NCBI GenBank assembly: GCA_029260765.1
Contig: JAJDCP010000130.1
Location: forward strand, 37,557 to 101,556
Direction of reading: 5' to 3'
Source of the DNA: Planctomycetota bacterium
GTDB taxonomy: Bacteria > Planctomycetota > J058 > JAJDCP01
Length of the DNA: 64,000 nucleotides
Shown: piece after piece, positions 23,658 through 33,344 of the stretch
Layout: each line of letters starts with the position of its first letter
Numbering within the stretch: position 1 is the stretch's first letter
Notes under the pieces: generated by a model
What the model was told of the DNA's origin: nothing
What the model saw: only the letters and a program-made list of their open reading frames with translations
The model's database searches: none
Position numbers and translations under genes: made by a program

Positions 23658-26600
23658 TCAAGCCTCTGCAACCACGGGGGCCGCTTGCTCGCCGTGCCCG
23701 ACCAACCTCCGTTTCGCGTCCAACACCAGCGTGAACAGCGTCGGCACCAGTACCAGCGTGAACAGGGTCGACACCACCAGGCCTCCCAACACCACGCTGC
23801 CCAATCCACGATAGAGCTCGCTGCCTGCGCCGGGAAACAGCACCAGCGGGCACAGCCCGAGCACCGTGGTGGTGGTGGTCATGAAGATCGGTCGGATGCG
23901 CGAGCGCACACTGCGCAGCACTGCTTCTTCCGGAGAATCGTTGTCTGCGCGGATATGGTTGAGCGATTGATGCACGATCAGGATGGCATTGTTGACCACC
24001 GTGCCGATCAAGATCACAAAGCCGAGCATCGTCAGCACGTCGAGGGGCTGGGGCACGAACAGGTTGAGCAGGAACAAGCCCGCAAAGCCACCTACGGCAC
24101 CCAGCGGAACACTGAGAATGATGACGAGCGGATAGAGCCACGACTCAAACAGCGCCGCCATCAACAGGTAGGTGATCAACACTGCCAGTAAGAGGTTCCA
24201 TTGCAGCGCCTGCCAGGTCGAGCGCAGCTTGTCCGCCGTCCCGGACAGTTGGATGCGGTAGCCTCCAGCCAGCTGTCCTCCTTCACGCAGAGGTCCGACG
24301 ATCTGGCTCTCGATCCGCTCGATCGCATCTTCGAGGGCTATGTCGGGCGGCGGGGAGACCTGGATCGAGATCGTGCGCTGGCGCTCGCGGTGGTTGATCT
24401 GCTCGGGTCCACTCGCCAGCTGGATGTCCGCCAGCGCCCCCAGCGGGACCAGGGCACCGTTGGGGGTAGCGATCGGCAGCGAGCGCAGATCCTGCGTGCG
24501 GCTGGCGAAGCGTTGCTGGCCGATGATGCTCAGATCGAACTTGTCGCCGCCTTTCTGGAAGTCGGTCGCATAGGCGCCATCAACCAGGGCGTTGACGGTG
24601 TAGCCCAGGTCGCGAGCGCTGATGCCGGCCTCCGCGGTTTGCTCGCTGCCCGGGAGGACATGCACTTCAGGGCTGGAGAGGTCCAGGCTGGGCCGGGGAA
24701 TCGCCTGCGCGTCGGGAATCACTCCCATAACCTGCCCCATGATCTGCCCGCCCAGCTGCACCAGTCGCTTGAGCTCGGGCCCCGAGATCTCGATGTCGAC
24801 GGTCCGGCCTGCGCTCAGTCCCTGCTCGAACAGGCTGGCCTGCTTACCGACACCGAAGGTACCCGGGATCGCCATCGAGACCCGCCGGATCAGGTTGACC
24901 AGCTCGCCCGAACGGAGCGCGTCGTAGGTGCGCAGGCCCATGAAGACCTGGCGACCTCGGGCGACATAGAAAAATCCCGAGATGGCCGGGAATTCGAGCT
25001 CGTGGCGCTGCGGGTCGGCCGGGTCGATGTCCCAGAAAGGCTTGAGCTCGGCATCGATCACCAGGCCCATCGCCAACAGCTGGTCGAGGTTGTAACCCGG
25101 CGGGGGCAACAGGATGCCAAACACCAGGTTGCGGTTGCCCGTCGGTAGGTATTCGACTTTGGGGAACAACAGGTAGCTGATTCCAAAAGCTCCGCCGATC
25201 AGCAGGACCACCATCGCCAGGCGACGCACGGTTCCTCGTAAGAGCCATGCATTGAGCGCCACCACGCCGTTGACGAAGCCTGCTGCCAGACCCTTGCGTT
25301 GCGTAGGGGCGGCCCTGGGTTTGCGGCGCGAGGAAAGGATGCGCGCGCTCAGAGTCGAGATCAATGTCACCGACAGGATCAACGACAGCCCCACCGCGCC
25401 GCTGATCGCCAGCGCGATGTCCCGGAACAGCTGCCCGGCTTCTTCTTCGACGAACAACACGGGCAGAAACACGGCCAGCGTCGTAAGCGTCGAAGCGAGC
25501 ACGGCCCCCCAGACCTCTTGCGTCCCTCGCACAGCCGCCAGCAGTGGGGGGTCGCCTGTCTCGTAGTGGCGGAAGATGTTCTCGAGCACCACCACCGCAT
25601 TGTCGACCAGCATACCCACCGCGAAGGCCAGCCCCGCCAGGCTGATCACGTTCAACGAGCGCCCGAGCAGTCCGAGGATCAGAAAGGTGCCGATGATCGA
25701 AGTCGGCACGGCCAGGCCGATCACCAGGGTCGACCGGGCACTGCGCAGAAACAGCAACAGCACCGCGATGGTCAGGCAACCGCCGAGCAGGATGTTCTGC
25801 TGCACCAGGCCCACGGCGGAGTGGATGTACTCGGTCTCGTCATAGACCTGCTCGAGCTGCAGCCCGCGGGGCCCGAGCACGTCTTCATTCAGCTCGCTGG
25901 TCGCGGCGCGGATGCCATCCATCACTTCGATCACATTGGCGCCGTTCTCTCGCTGGCAGTTGATCGCGATGCCTGGCGCTCCGAAGTAGCGCACCACACT
26001 CTCGGGCTTCTTGTAGCCGAATTGGATCTTTGCGACATCGCGTACGTAGACGGGTTGCCCCGCGCGGTGGGCGACGACGACATCAGCGACATCGGCTGTG
26101 CTGCGGAACTGCCCCAGGGTGCGCACCACGTAACGCCGCTTGCCTTCCCAGAAATCTCCACCCGAGGTGTCCTGGTTGCGCTGCTGCAGGGCGTTGCGCA
26201 GGTCGGCCACCGTCAGGTTGCGCGCCGCAAGCTTCTCCGGGTCGACGATCACCTGCATCTCTTCTTCGCGGCCGCCGATCACGTTCGAGTTGGCGACACC
26301 CGAGACCCGCTCGTAGCGCGCTTCGACGATGTCCTCGGCGAGAGTCTGCAGCTTGTCGATGTCATGCTGGGGGCCGAGGAACTCGGCGATGGCTGCGTGC
26401 TGTTTCGCCGCCCCGGTCAGCCGTCGGTAGGTCAGCCCCGAGACCGCGCCGCTGCCCAGCGCCGAGCGGGTGCTCTGCAGGGCCTCGCTGAGCTCGGGAT
26501 GGGTCGCGATGAAGGCGTCGAGCTCGGCAAGGCTGGGAACGCGGTTGCCCAGGATCAGCCATGCGATCGGGCGGTCCCCGGAGTTGGCCGTATTGATGAC

Positions 26601-26975
26601 CGGCTCATCCGCATCGACGGGGTATTCACGCACCTGCGCCAGACGGGTGTTGACCTTGAGCAGCGCTTCGCTCATGTCGGTGCCGACCAGGAACTCCAAG
26701 CTGATCCGCCCCATCGAGTCCATGCTCTCGGACGTCATCTTCGTCACGCCGGTGACGGCCTTGAGCTGCTCTTCCTGCTCCTGAACGATCTCGCGCTCGA
26801 CCTCCTGAGGGCTGGCGCCCGGCCAGCGGGTCTCGATGGTCAGGGTGGGGGTCTGCACCTCTGGTGTGAGCTGCATCGGCATGCGTACCAAGGAGATGCT
26901 GCCGAACAGAACGAGCAGCAACACCCCGACCGATGTCTTGATCGGGCTGGCGACAATCCCATCAATCAGGCGCAT
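23658..26975 (-). CDS. RND-family efflux pump (AcrB/HAE1 type)
   Basis: This 1105-residue inner-membrane proton antiporter has the usual twelve-helix plan with two large periplasmic loops. It begins MRLIDGIVASPIKTSVGVLL. It carries ETRWPGASPQEVEREIVQ, the proton-relay helix region with GLAFAVGMLVDNAVVVLENI, and the second-half platform LTMLGFVILIGTVVNNAILI. In TM4 of AcrB the relay has two Asp; here GMLVDNAVV keeps one. The start at ATG 26975 has GGAGGAG upstream and overlaps the 3' end of the adaptor gene by 14 bp. The substrate is unknown. No TolC-type channel gene is present in the window. Confidence 0.93.
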   Translation of the reverse strand: MRLIDGIVASPIKTSVGVLLLVLFGSISLVRMPMQLTPEVQTPTLTIETRWPGASPQEVEREIVQEQEEQLKAVTGVTKMTSESMDSMGRISLEFLVGTDMSEALLKVNTRLAQVREYPVDADEPVINTANSGDRPIAWLILGNRVPSLAELDAFIATHPELSEALQSTRSALGSGAVSGLTYRRLTGAAKQHAAIAEFLGPQHDIDKLQTLAEDIVEARYERVSGVANSNVIGGREEEMQVIVDPEKLAARNLTVADLRNALQQRNQDTSGGDFWEGKRRYVVRTLGQFRSTADVADVVVAHRAGQPVYVRDVAKIQFGYKKPESVVRYFGAPGIAINCQRENGANVIEVMDGIRAATSELNEDVLGPRGLQLEQVYDETEYIHSAVGLVQQNILLGGCLTIAVLLLFLRSARSTLVIGLAVPTSIIGTFLILGLLGRSLNVISLAGLAFAVGMLVDNAVVVLENIFRHYETGDPPLLAAVRGTQEVWGAVLASTLTTLAVFLPVLFVEEEAGQLFRDIALAISGAVGLSLILSVTLISTLSARILSSRRKPRAAPTQRKGLAAGFVNGVVALNAWLLRGTVRRLAMVVLLIGGAFGISYLLFPKVEYLPTGNRNLVFGILLPPPGYNLDQLLAMGLVIDAELKPFWDIDPADPQRHELEFPAISGFFYVARGRQVFMGLRTYDALRSGELVNLIRRVSMAIPGTFGVGKQASLFEQGLSAGRTVDIEISGPELKRLVQLGGQIMGQVMGVIPDAQAIPRPSLDLSSPEVHVLPGSEQTAEAGISARDLGYTVNALVDGAYATDFQKGGDKFDLSIIGQQRFASRTQDLRSLPIATPNGALVPLGALADIQLASGPEQINHRERQRTISIQVSPPPDIALEDAIERIESQIVGPLREGGQLAGGYRIQLSGTADKLRSTWQALQWNLLLAVLITYLLMAALFESWLYPLVIILSVPLGAVGGFAGLFLLNLFVPQPLDVLTMLGFVILIGTVVNNAILIVHQSLNHIRADNDSPEEAVLRSVRSRIRPIFMTTTTTVLGLCPLVLFPGAGSELYRGLGSVVLGGLVVSTLFTLVLVPTLFTLVLDAKRRLVGHGEQAAPVVAEA

Positions 26976-28233
26976 GGAGAGGCTCCTCCAGGGTGGGCAA
27001 CACCTCCTGCACGAAGACGGCCTGACCGGGCCGCAGCCGCTCATTGCCGCGCACGACAACCTGTTGCCCGACCTGCAGCTCCCCTTCGACTTTCAGTGCG
27101 TCCAGCCAGGCGCTCCCCAACTTGACGGTTACCGGCTGAACGAGCTTGCCCCCGGCATTCTCCGGGTCGTCGACCAGCACATAGACCAGGCTCTGACGAC
27201 CTCCGAGCACGATGGCATCTTTGGGAACCAACAGAGCGGGCCGGCTATCACCTACGCTCAGCAGGGCCCGCGCGCGCATGCCGGCTTGGAGCAGAGGCAT
27301 GCCGAGCCTTACGCGGTTGATCAGACGGATGTGGACCGGAAAGCTGCGGGAGCTCAGGTCGGCTCGGGGCACGATCTGCACGATCTCGCCGACGAAGTCT
27401 TCATCGGGAACGGCATCGATGACCAGCTTCACACTGTCACCCAGCTGCAGCTGGGTGACGAAGTCTTCGGGCACGGCGACGCTCACCTTGAGCGTGTCGA
27501 GTTGGGCGAGCTCGATCACGGCAGAGCCTCGGTCGAGCCACTGGCCAGCCTCGGTCAGCTCGGCGACCACGTAGCCCGCAAACGGAGCCCGCACCTGGTA
27601 GCGAAGTTGGCGGTCTTCGAGCCGCAATATCTGTTGGGCCTGCACCGCGACCCGCGCCTCGGCCTGGGCGATGGCTTCGGTCCGCGGTCCTGCTACAGCC
27701 AGGTCGAGGGCGGCTCGGGCCTCGCGAGCCAGGGCCTGGGCGCGCTCGAGAGCCAGCAACGCCTGCCGGTAGCTATCTTCGCTGGTACCCTGGTTCTTGA
27801 GCAGGTTCTCGGTCTTCTTCAGCGCCCACTCGCGGTACAACACTTCCGCCTGGGTGCTGGCGACCACGGCTTCGGCGCGCTCGAGCTCTTCGGGGCGGGT
27901 CCCGTTCTTCAGCTCGAGCAGCTCCTGCTGGCGCAGATCCAGCTCGGCACGTGCCCCGGCCAGCTCGATGTCCAACTCTGTGGAGCGAATACGCACCAGC
28001 TCCTGGCCGGCCTCGACACTCTGGCCCTCGCGCACCACCAGCTGGAGCACGCGCCCTTCTACATCGCTGGCGACGCGGCTCTGGCGGGAGGCCCGCACCG
28101 TGCCAACGAAGCTGAGATCTTGCCGCAGCTCGCGCTCGACTACCGGGGAGACCACGACAGGGGCGGGACCTCTCTGAGCCTGCGCCGTCTGCAGCAAAAA
28201 CAGGCAACAGAGAAACGTGCTGGACGCGCGCAT
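26962..28233 (-). CDS. RND periplasmic adaptor (HlyD/membrane fusion protein)
   Basis: The 423-residue protein links the RND pump to an outer-membrane channel. It starts with a signal peptide (STFLCCLFLLQTAQAQ). A lipoyl half-motif follows (RVASDVEGRVLQLVVREGQS), then a long coiled-coil hairpin of about 130 residues (LAGARAELDLRQQELLELK onward). The second lipoyl half reads YQVRAPFAGYVVAELTEAG, with a beta-barrel domain (KLVIDAVPDEDFVGEIVQI) at the end. The ATG at 28233 has GAGGAG upstream and lies 70 bp after the EIIA-like gene. The stop overlaps the pump start, so the two are translated together. Confidence 0.92.
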   Translation of the reverse strand: MRASSTFLCCLFLLQTAQAQRGPAPVVVSPVVERELRQDLSFVGTVRASRQSRVASDVEGRVLQLVVREGQSVEAGQELVRIRSTELDIELAGARAELDLRQQELLELKNGTRPEELERAEAVVASTQAEVLYREWALKKTENLLKNQGTSEDSYRQALLALERAQALAREARAALDLAVAGPRTEAIAQAEARVAVQAQQILRLEDRQLRYQVRAPFAGYVVAELTEAGQWLDRGSAVIELAQLDTLKVSVAVPEDFVTQLQLGDSVKLVIDAVPDEDFVGEIVQIVPRADLSSRSFPVHIRLINRVRLGMPLLQAGMRARALLSVGDSRPALLVPKDAIVLGGRQSLVYVLVDDPENAGGKLVQPVTVKLGSAWLDALKVEGELQVGQQVVVRGNERLRPGQAVFVQEVLPTLEEPLHAPD

Positions 28234-28303
28234 GCTGATCTCCTCGATGTCCTTCCGCTCCCTGAGCATGCCGATGCTTGCCGGGATTGCAATGTCTGTG
28301 CGC

Positions 28304-29695
28304 TCAGGGTTGGTGCGACTCGGCATGCCGCAGCAAACGGGCGGCCTCGTCGCTGTCGCGGGCTGCCAACAACCGTGCCCGCAGACCGCGTGCAAACATG
28401 CTCGGCAAGGCCTCGGCCAGGCGCGGGATCTGGGACCCGGCAGAAGAGGGAAGCAGGACCAGCAGGGTGATCTGCAGCCGTGCGTCGAGACCGAAGTCGA
28501 GACCGTCCGGAGACACCAGCACCAGGCAGAAGGGTTCAGCGAGCTCTTCGGCCAGCAACGCGCCCCAGCCGACGCCGGGGCCGACGCTGCGCAACTCAAA
28601 CGCATCGGGTTGCAGCAGCAGTGGGCAGATCGTCTCTGCGCGTAGCGGGTCGACGTAGGGATCACCCATCAACAGTCCGACGCTCTCGACCAGGGCCTCG
28701 CTGCCTTGCTGCGAACCCAGCTCGACCAGGCAGCAGCCGCTGGCGAGTAGCGGCGCCCAGACCGGTTCGGCTTCCTCTTCGGGTCCATCCGCCGGCAGCT
28801 CGGCACGCGGCAGCCTGCCCATGGCAAGCGTCGCTGCGCTCGGCAGGAGTTGCTCGAACCCTCTCCGTAGCCGCTCGGCATAGAGACGCTGCATATGGGC
28901 GCTGCTGTTGCTTTGGTACAGGCTGGCGAGCAGGTAGCTCGCGTTGAGCGGCGTACAGATGAGACGCAGTGGCAGGCGTCCCCCGAACCCCCAATCATGG
29001 TCGAGCTCACCCTGGTCCAAACTGTTGTGCAAGGGAGTCGCTGCGGAGACCAGCGCTGCCAGAGTATCGCTCAGTTCCTGTTGTTGGAAGGAAGTCTGCA
29101 GCTCCGCCAGGCCCTCGAGGCGCCCGTCCTGCAGAACCACCCGCCCCTCAGCATCGAGCAGCCAATAGCACAGCGACTCACAGAACGGCTGCAGGCGCGT
29201 CAAAATCGGCTCGCAGCTGTTACGCAGCTCGGCAAAGCCCACGGGCTCTTCCTGGCTCATGCGCTCGCGCCAGGCCTTGCCACTCCGGGCCATCACGTAG
29301 CCCGACAGGGGGCTGTCGAGTTTGTCCTCGATCTCACGGACGGCGCGGCGTGCCGCCAGCTCGACCAACCCATCCCGCGGAGAGCCTTCGGTCTCGAACA
29401 ACAGGCAGCTGCCGTGGCCGAAGAAGACTGCCAGCAGTTGCCGGGCATCCTGGCGGAAGACCAGCAACGGACGCTCGCGGTGGCCGAGCAGGAAGGAGAG
29501 GTCACAGGCCGGTGCGCACACCGCCTGCGGCCAGCTCTCTACGAGCTCGGCGGGCCACAGCTCGGTGTCACCACGGCGCACCAGGCAACGGCCGTTGCGG
29601 TCGAGCAGGCGGCAGCTGACGGCCCCAGCCAGCAGACGCGCTCGCTCGGCGATGTCTGCGACTGTGCTGGAGAGGCTTGCGTCGCTCCCTGCCAT
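28304..29695 (-). CDS. Protein with degenerate PTS EIIA-like C-terminus, first gene of the RND operon
   Basis: The 463-residue cytoplasmic protein has two similar N-terminal units (SCRLLDRNGRCLVRRGD and CYWLLDAEGRVVLQDGRLEG), each followed by helices, perhaps a duplicated GAF- or roadblock-like sensory fold. The last 130 residues follow the type-2 EIIA pattern: a strand-rich start, LAEPFCLVLVSPDGLDFG, then a LLVLLPSSAG strand and the closing helices LRARLLAARDSDEAARLL. The phospho-His normally found in a PH motif is replaced (VGWGALLAEEL), so phosphotransfer is unlikely. The start ATG 29695 has GGAGGAAA upstream. Lying upstream of the adaptor and pump, it may regulate efflux. The domain call is tentative. 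Confidence 0.55.
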   Translation of the reverse strand: MAGSDASLSSTVADIAERARLLAGAVSCRLLDRNGRCLVRRGDTELWPAELVESWPQAVCAPACDLSFLLGHRERPLLVFRQDARQLLAVFFGHGSCLLFETEGSPRDGLVELAARRAVREIEDKLDSPLSGYVMARSGKAWRERMSQEEPVGFAELRNSCEPILTRLQPFCESLCYWLLDAEGRVVLQDGRLEGLAELQTSFQQQELSDTLAALVSAATPLHNSLDQGELDHDWGFGGRLPLRLICTPLNASYLLASLYQSNSSAHMQRLYAERLRRGFEQLLPSAATLAMGRLPRAELPADGPEEEAEPVWAPLLASGCCLVELGSQQGSEALVESVGLLMGDPYVDPLRAETICPLLLQPDAFELRSVGPGVGWGALLAEELAEPFCLVLVSPDGLDFGLDARLQITLLVLLPSSAGSQIPRLAEALPSMFARGLRARLLAARDSDEAARLLRHAESHQP

Positions 29696-29857
29696 CGATT
29701 TCCTCCGATGCTTGCCAACAGGAACAGGAATAGTCCCCCAGGCGTGATTTCGCAAGGCTGCTTGCCGGGGAATCGAAGAGATGCCGCAGACCGTATCGAA
29801 GTTGGAGCGGCAAAACGTCGAAGAAGAAATAGAAGACGCCCACTGATGGAGAACACG

Positions 29858-30190
29858 ATGAACAAAGCCGAGTTGGTCGACAGCCTGGTCGCCAACTCTG
29901 CCTTCCGCAGCAAGGCAGAGGCCAAGCGGGCCCTCAGCCAGGTCCTCGAAGGGATGCGCCGCGTCCTGGCAGACGGCCATGGCCTGCAGTTGGTGGGTTT
30001 CGGCTCCTTCCGGGTCTGCGAGCGGCGCCCACGCAAGGGAAGGAACCCGCGCACCCAGGAGATCATGGAGATCCCCGCCTGCAAGACCGTGGTCTTCAAG
30101 CCTGCACGTGCGTTGCGGGAGAATATCAGCGTCGAGTTGGAGGAGAGGGAGACGCAGGCTCCGTTGACAAACCCATCACCCGGCCTATAG
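29858..30190 (+). CDS. HU/IHF-family DNA-bending protein
   Basis: This 110-residue nucleoid protein has the full family signature: N-terminal MNKAELVDSLVA helix, then GFGSFRVCERRPRKGRNP and VVFKPARALRENI. The arm that wraps the minor groove is GRNPRTQE. It is about 15 residues longer than typical HU, with an acidic and Pro-containing tail. The start is ATG 29858; GGAGA lies eight bases upstream, overlapping an alternative in-frame ATG at 29846. It is divergent from the EIIA-like gene, with about 160 bp of shared upstream DNA, and lies 78 bp ahead of the exporter gene. Confidence 0.92.
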   Translation: MNKAELVDSLVANSAFRSKAEAKRALSQVLEGMRRVLADGHGLQLVGFGSFRVCERRPRKGRNPRTQEIMEIPACKTVVFKPARALRENISVELEERETQAPLTNPSPGL

Positions 30191-30268
30191 TGGACCGGCC
30201 ATCGGTGCGTGGGCAGCCTGTGGGCTGCTCCAACGCCCGCACCAGGTTTCAAGAGGGGGCTTCGGCCC

Positions 30269-32374
30269 GTGGCGACGGATGAGCCGCAACGGCCCACGAC
30301 CAGCAGCGCTACCCTGGCCCGCAAGATCGCGCGGGCCGTCTTGCCGTACCGCTGGATCCTGTGCGGCACCATCGCCTGCATCCTGCTGCAGTCTGTGTGT
30401 GCGGTAGGGCGCGTCACCCTGCCCAAATTCCTGGTCGACGACGTCATCCTGCCCGCCGACTCCGCGGGCCGCGAGCTCAATCTGCCCGCGTCTCCAGGGC
30501 GGGTCGCCACCGCGGCCCTGTTCCAGGCTGCCGGCAGCAGAGTCCGCACCCAGCCGGTGTTTGTCAGCGGAACCGGTGAGGCGGTCATCCACGCGGCCCA
30601 ACAGCTCAGCGGCCGCCGGCCTGACCAAAAGAGCGCAACCGGCGGCTCGCTGGCGCTGATCGATACGCTGAGCGCCGAAGGCGCCAGCTGGAAAGAGACC
30701 ATCTACGGCGCGATCCGCGGCACCGGAGGGCCGATGCGGACGCTGATCAACATCAGCATCCTGGCGGTGATCTTCGCCCTGGGCCTGTCGTTCTCGAGCT
30801 ACTTCGCCTCCTACTGGCAGAAAGAGCTGGTCCTCCGCGTCAATGCCGACATGCGCCGCGAATTGTTCGCGCATCTGCTCAAGCTCGAGGTCTCATTTTT
30901 CGCTCGGCGTGAGGGGGGTGATCTGCTTTCGCGGATTACCAACGACCTCGGCGCCTTCGAGTTGGCCTTGCGCATTCTCTTCAGCGATCTATTCGTGCAG
31001 CCGGTCACGATCCTGGTGGCCTTTGCGGCCGCGATGTGGATCAACCCCTACCTGACGTTGGGAAGTTGCCTGATCGGTCCCCCGCTCTACCTGGTGGTGC
31101 GTAAGTTCGGCAAGAAGATCAAACGCAGGGCGCGCCGCCGCCAGCAGGTTTCGGCGAAGTTCGTGCAGGCAGTCAGCCAGACCATCGGTGGCGTGCGGGT
31201 GATCAAGGCCTTTGACGCTGAAGACGCAGAGCTGCAGAACTTCGATCAGATCAACGAACAGATCGTGCGCCACAGCCTGAAAGTCAACCGGACGCACGTC
31301 TTGTCGGCGAACATCATCCAGCTGCTCAACAATCTTCTGGTCCCCGCCTTCTTGTTTGGCGGAGGCACCATGTTGCTGTCGAGCAGGTTCACGCTGGAGC
31401 CGGGCGATCTGGTCTTCTTTCTCGGCCTCTTGATCACGATCTACAAACCCGCCAAGTCTTTGTCCAAGGCCTGGAACGGCTTTCAGGAAGCGCTGGCGGG
31501 AGCAGACAGGGTCTACGAGATCCTCGAGCATCAACCCCAGATCGACGACGCCGACGATGCCGTCGATCTGCCCCCTCTGTGCGAGGGCGTGCGTTTCGAG
31601 GACGTACACTTCTGCTATCCGGGCAGCGATCAGGAAGTGCTGCGGGGCGTGAGCTTCTCGATGCGCAAGGGAGAGGTGATCGCGCTGGTCGGGCCCTCGG
31701 GGGCCGGCAAGTCGACGATCCTCTCGCTGCTTCCGCGCTTCTACGATGTCAGCTCAGGGACTGTGCGCATCGAGGGCTTCGATCTGCGCACGCTGCGGCG
31801 CAGTTCGCTGTTGCAGCGCATGGCCCTGGTCACCCAGGACCCATTCTTGTTCAACACGACGGTCGAAGAGAATCTGCGCTACGGGAAACGTCAAGCCAGC
31901 CGCGCCGAGATGGATCAAGCGCTGCGTGACGCGAACTTTTCCAGCGTGCTCGAGCGCCTCCCCCACGGCTACGACACCGTGTTGGGCGATCGAGGCGCCA
32001 ACCTCAGCGGTGGCGAACGCCAGCGCCTGACGATCGCCCGAGCCCTCTTGCGCGACCCGGATATCCTGCTGTTGGATGAAGCGACCGCCTCGCTCGACTC
32101 GCAGTCGGAGCGCCAGGTGCAGGAGGCACTGGAGCGCTTGATGGAAGGGCGTACGACCCTGGTGATCGCTCATCGCCTGGCCACCATCCGCAATGCCGAC
32201 CGCATCCTGGTGATCGACGGCGGCCGCATTGTCGAAAGCGGCAGCCACGTTGAACTGGTGGAGCAGGGCGGGCTCTACAAAACGATGTACGACATGCAGT
32301 TCCGCGCTGGGGACGGCGCCGTGGCGGAGAGCGGCTCGTTGACGGGTCGTTCCTCGGGAGGAGACGATGCCTGA
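30269..32374 (+). CDS. MsbA-like ABC exporter (fused membrane and ATPase domains)
   Basis: This 701-residue half-transporter has six membrane helices and a C-terminal ATPase: Walker A GPSGAGKST, Q-loop VTQDPFLFNTTVEEN, signature LSGGERQR, Walker B ILLLDEATASLD and the switch His in VIAHRLATI. Between helices 1 and 2 it carries an unusual loop of about 110 residues (roughly 50-160) with no hydrophobic stretch, presumably periplasmic. It heads a lipopolysaccharide inner-core cluster, so flipping of a lipid A-core lipid, as for MsbA, is the likely role. I start at GTG 30269, which has AGAGGGGG nine bases upstream. The gene overlaps the next one by eight bases. Confidence 0.88.
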   Translation: MATDEPQRPTTSSATLARKIARAVLPYRWILCGTIACILLQSVCAVGRVTLPKFLVDDVILPADSAGRELNLPASPGRVATAALFQAAGSRVRTQPVFVSGTGEAVIHAAQQLSGRRPDQKSATGGSLALIDTLSAEGASWKETIYGAIRGTGGPMRTLINISILAVIFALGLSFSSYFASYWQKELVLRVNADMRRELFAHLLKLEVSFFARREGGDLLSRITNDLGAFELALRILFSDLFVQPVTILVAFAAAMWINPYLTLGSCLIGPPLYLVVRKFGKKIKRRARRRQQVSAKFVQAVSQTIGGVRVIKAFDAEDAELQNFDQINEQIVRHSLKVNRTHVLSANIIQLLNNLLVPAFLFGGGTMLLSSRFTLEPGDLVFFLGLLITIYKPAKSLSKAWNGFQEALAGADRVYEILEHQPQIDDADDAVDLPPLCEGVRFEDVHFCYPGSDQEVLRGVSFSMRKGEVIALVGPSGAGKSTILSLLPRFYDVSSGTVRIEGFDLRTLRRSSLLQRMALVTQDPFLFNTTVEENLRYGKRQASRAEMDQALRDANFSSVLERLPHGYDTVLGDRGANLSGGERQRLTIARALLRDPDILLLDEATASLDSQSERQVQEALERLMEGRTTLVIAHRLATIRNADRILVIDGGRIVESGSHVELVEQGGLYKTMYDMQFRAGDGAVAESGSLTGRSSGGDDA

Positions 32375-33344
32375 TGTCGCCGAAGCGATCGGCCGCCTAC
32401 AAGGCCGGCGGATCGCAGTGATGGGAGATTTCATTCTCGAGCGCACCCAATGCGGGCGGCCCGAGCAGGTGTCCCGGGAAGCTCCGGTGCTGGTCTTGCG
32501 GCATGAGAGCGAGAGCAGCATGGCTGGAGGGGCCGGCCGGCTCGCGTGTCTGCTGGCGGGCCTGGGCGCTGAGGTCCTACCGTTGGGTGCGGTGGGTGCC
32601 GACGCAGCGGGCGATCAGCTGCTCGAGCTGGTGGCGCAGATCAGCCCCCACTGCGAGGGACTGCTCAAGGTGCGTTCTCGCGAGACCGCCGTGCAGACAC
32701 GCTTTCTTGCGGGCGACATCGGAGTGCGCAAACAGCAGGTTCTGCGGATCGATCGCGGCGACGCCCATCCCCTCGACGACGCCTCGGCAGCGCGTCTGCT
32801 CGCCGAGGCGCAGCGCTGTGCGGGCGATGTGGCCGGCTGGGTCTTCGTCGAGGGCGGCTACGGCTTGCTGTCACGCGCGCTGATCGAGGGGGTCCGTGGG
32901 GTCGCGCAAGGTTTCTGTTTTGCGGATGCCGGGGAGCGGGCTCGAGACTTCGCCGGCATCAGCCATCTCGCCTTGAACAGTCGCGAAGCTGCGCGGCAGC
33001 TGGGCTTGCCGCGGCTGACCGAGGCTGCGGCCGCGGCCCGGCAACTACGCACCGAGCTGGGACTGCAGGGTCTGCTGTTGACACGCGGGAGCGCGGGAAT
33101 GCTGGCGGTTTGTGGAGACCAGCTGTGCGAGCTCGAAGCGATCGGCGGCGAGCAGGTGGTCGATCCCAGCGGCGCCGGGGACGCCGTCAGCCTGGGGGCC
33201 ACCGTGGGTCTGGCCAGCGGGTGGAGCTGGGCAGACACGGCACGGCTGGCCAACCTTGCGGCGTCGGTAGCGATCATGCAGCAGGGCCCGGCCCGTTGCG
33301 GGGCCGAAGAGCTGCGGGCGGCTGCGCGGGAGGCGGGTTGGTGA
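32367..33344 (+). CDS. PfkB-family sugar kinase, HldE kinase-domain homologue
   Basis: The 325-residue protein matches the N-terminal kinase half of HldE (RfaE), which phosphorylates heptose 7-phosphate at C1. It reads IAVMGDFILERTQCGRPEQVS, then MAGGAGRLACLLAGLGAEV at the sugar site. The PfkB C-terminal signature is VVDPSGAGDAVSLGA, with the catalytic Asp in GAGD. In E. coli the kinase and nucleotidyltransferase are one protein; here they are separate genes whose ends overlap (GTGA at 33341). This supports ADP-heptose or a related activated sugar for the inner core. The exact sugar is inferred from the family. Confidence 0.82.
   Translation: MPDVAEAIGRLQGRRIAVMGDFILERTQCGRPEQVSREAPVLVLRHESESSMAGGAGRLACLLAGLGAEVLPLGAVGADAAGDQLLELVAQISPHCEGLLKVRSRETAVQTRFLAGDIGVRKQQVLRIDRGDAHPLDDASAARLLAEAQRCAGDVAGWVFVEGGYGLLSRALIEGVRGVAQGFCFADAGERARDFAGISHLALNSREAARQLGLPRLTEAAAAARQLRTELGLQGLLLTRGSAGMLAVCGDQLCELEAIGGEQVVDPSGAGDAVSLGATVGLASGWSWADTARLANLAASVAIMQQGPARCGAEELRAAAREAGW

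Noticed and set aside
25299..27125. Long open frame antisense to the RND pump
   Set aside because: His- and Gln-rich nonsense-like translation over a clearly real AcrB-type gene; no ribosome site.
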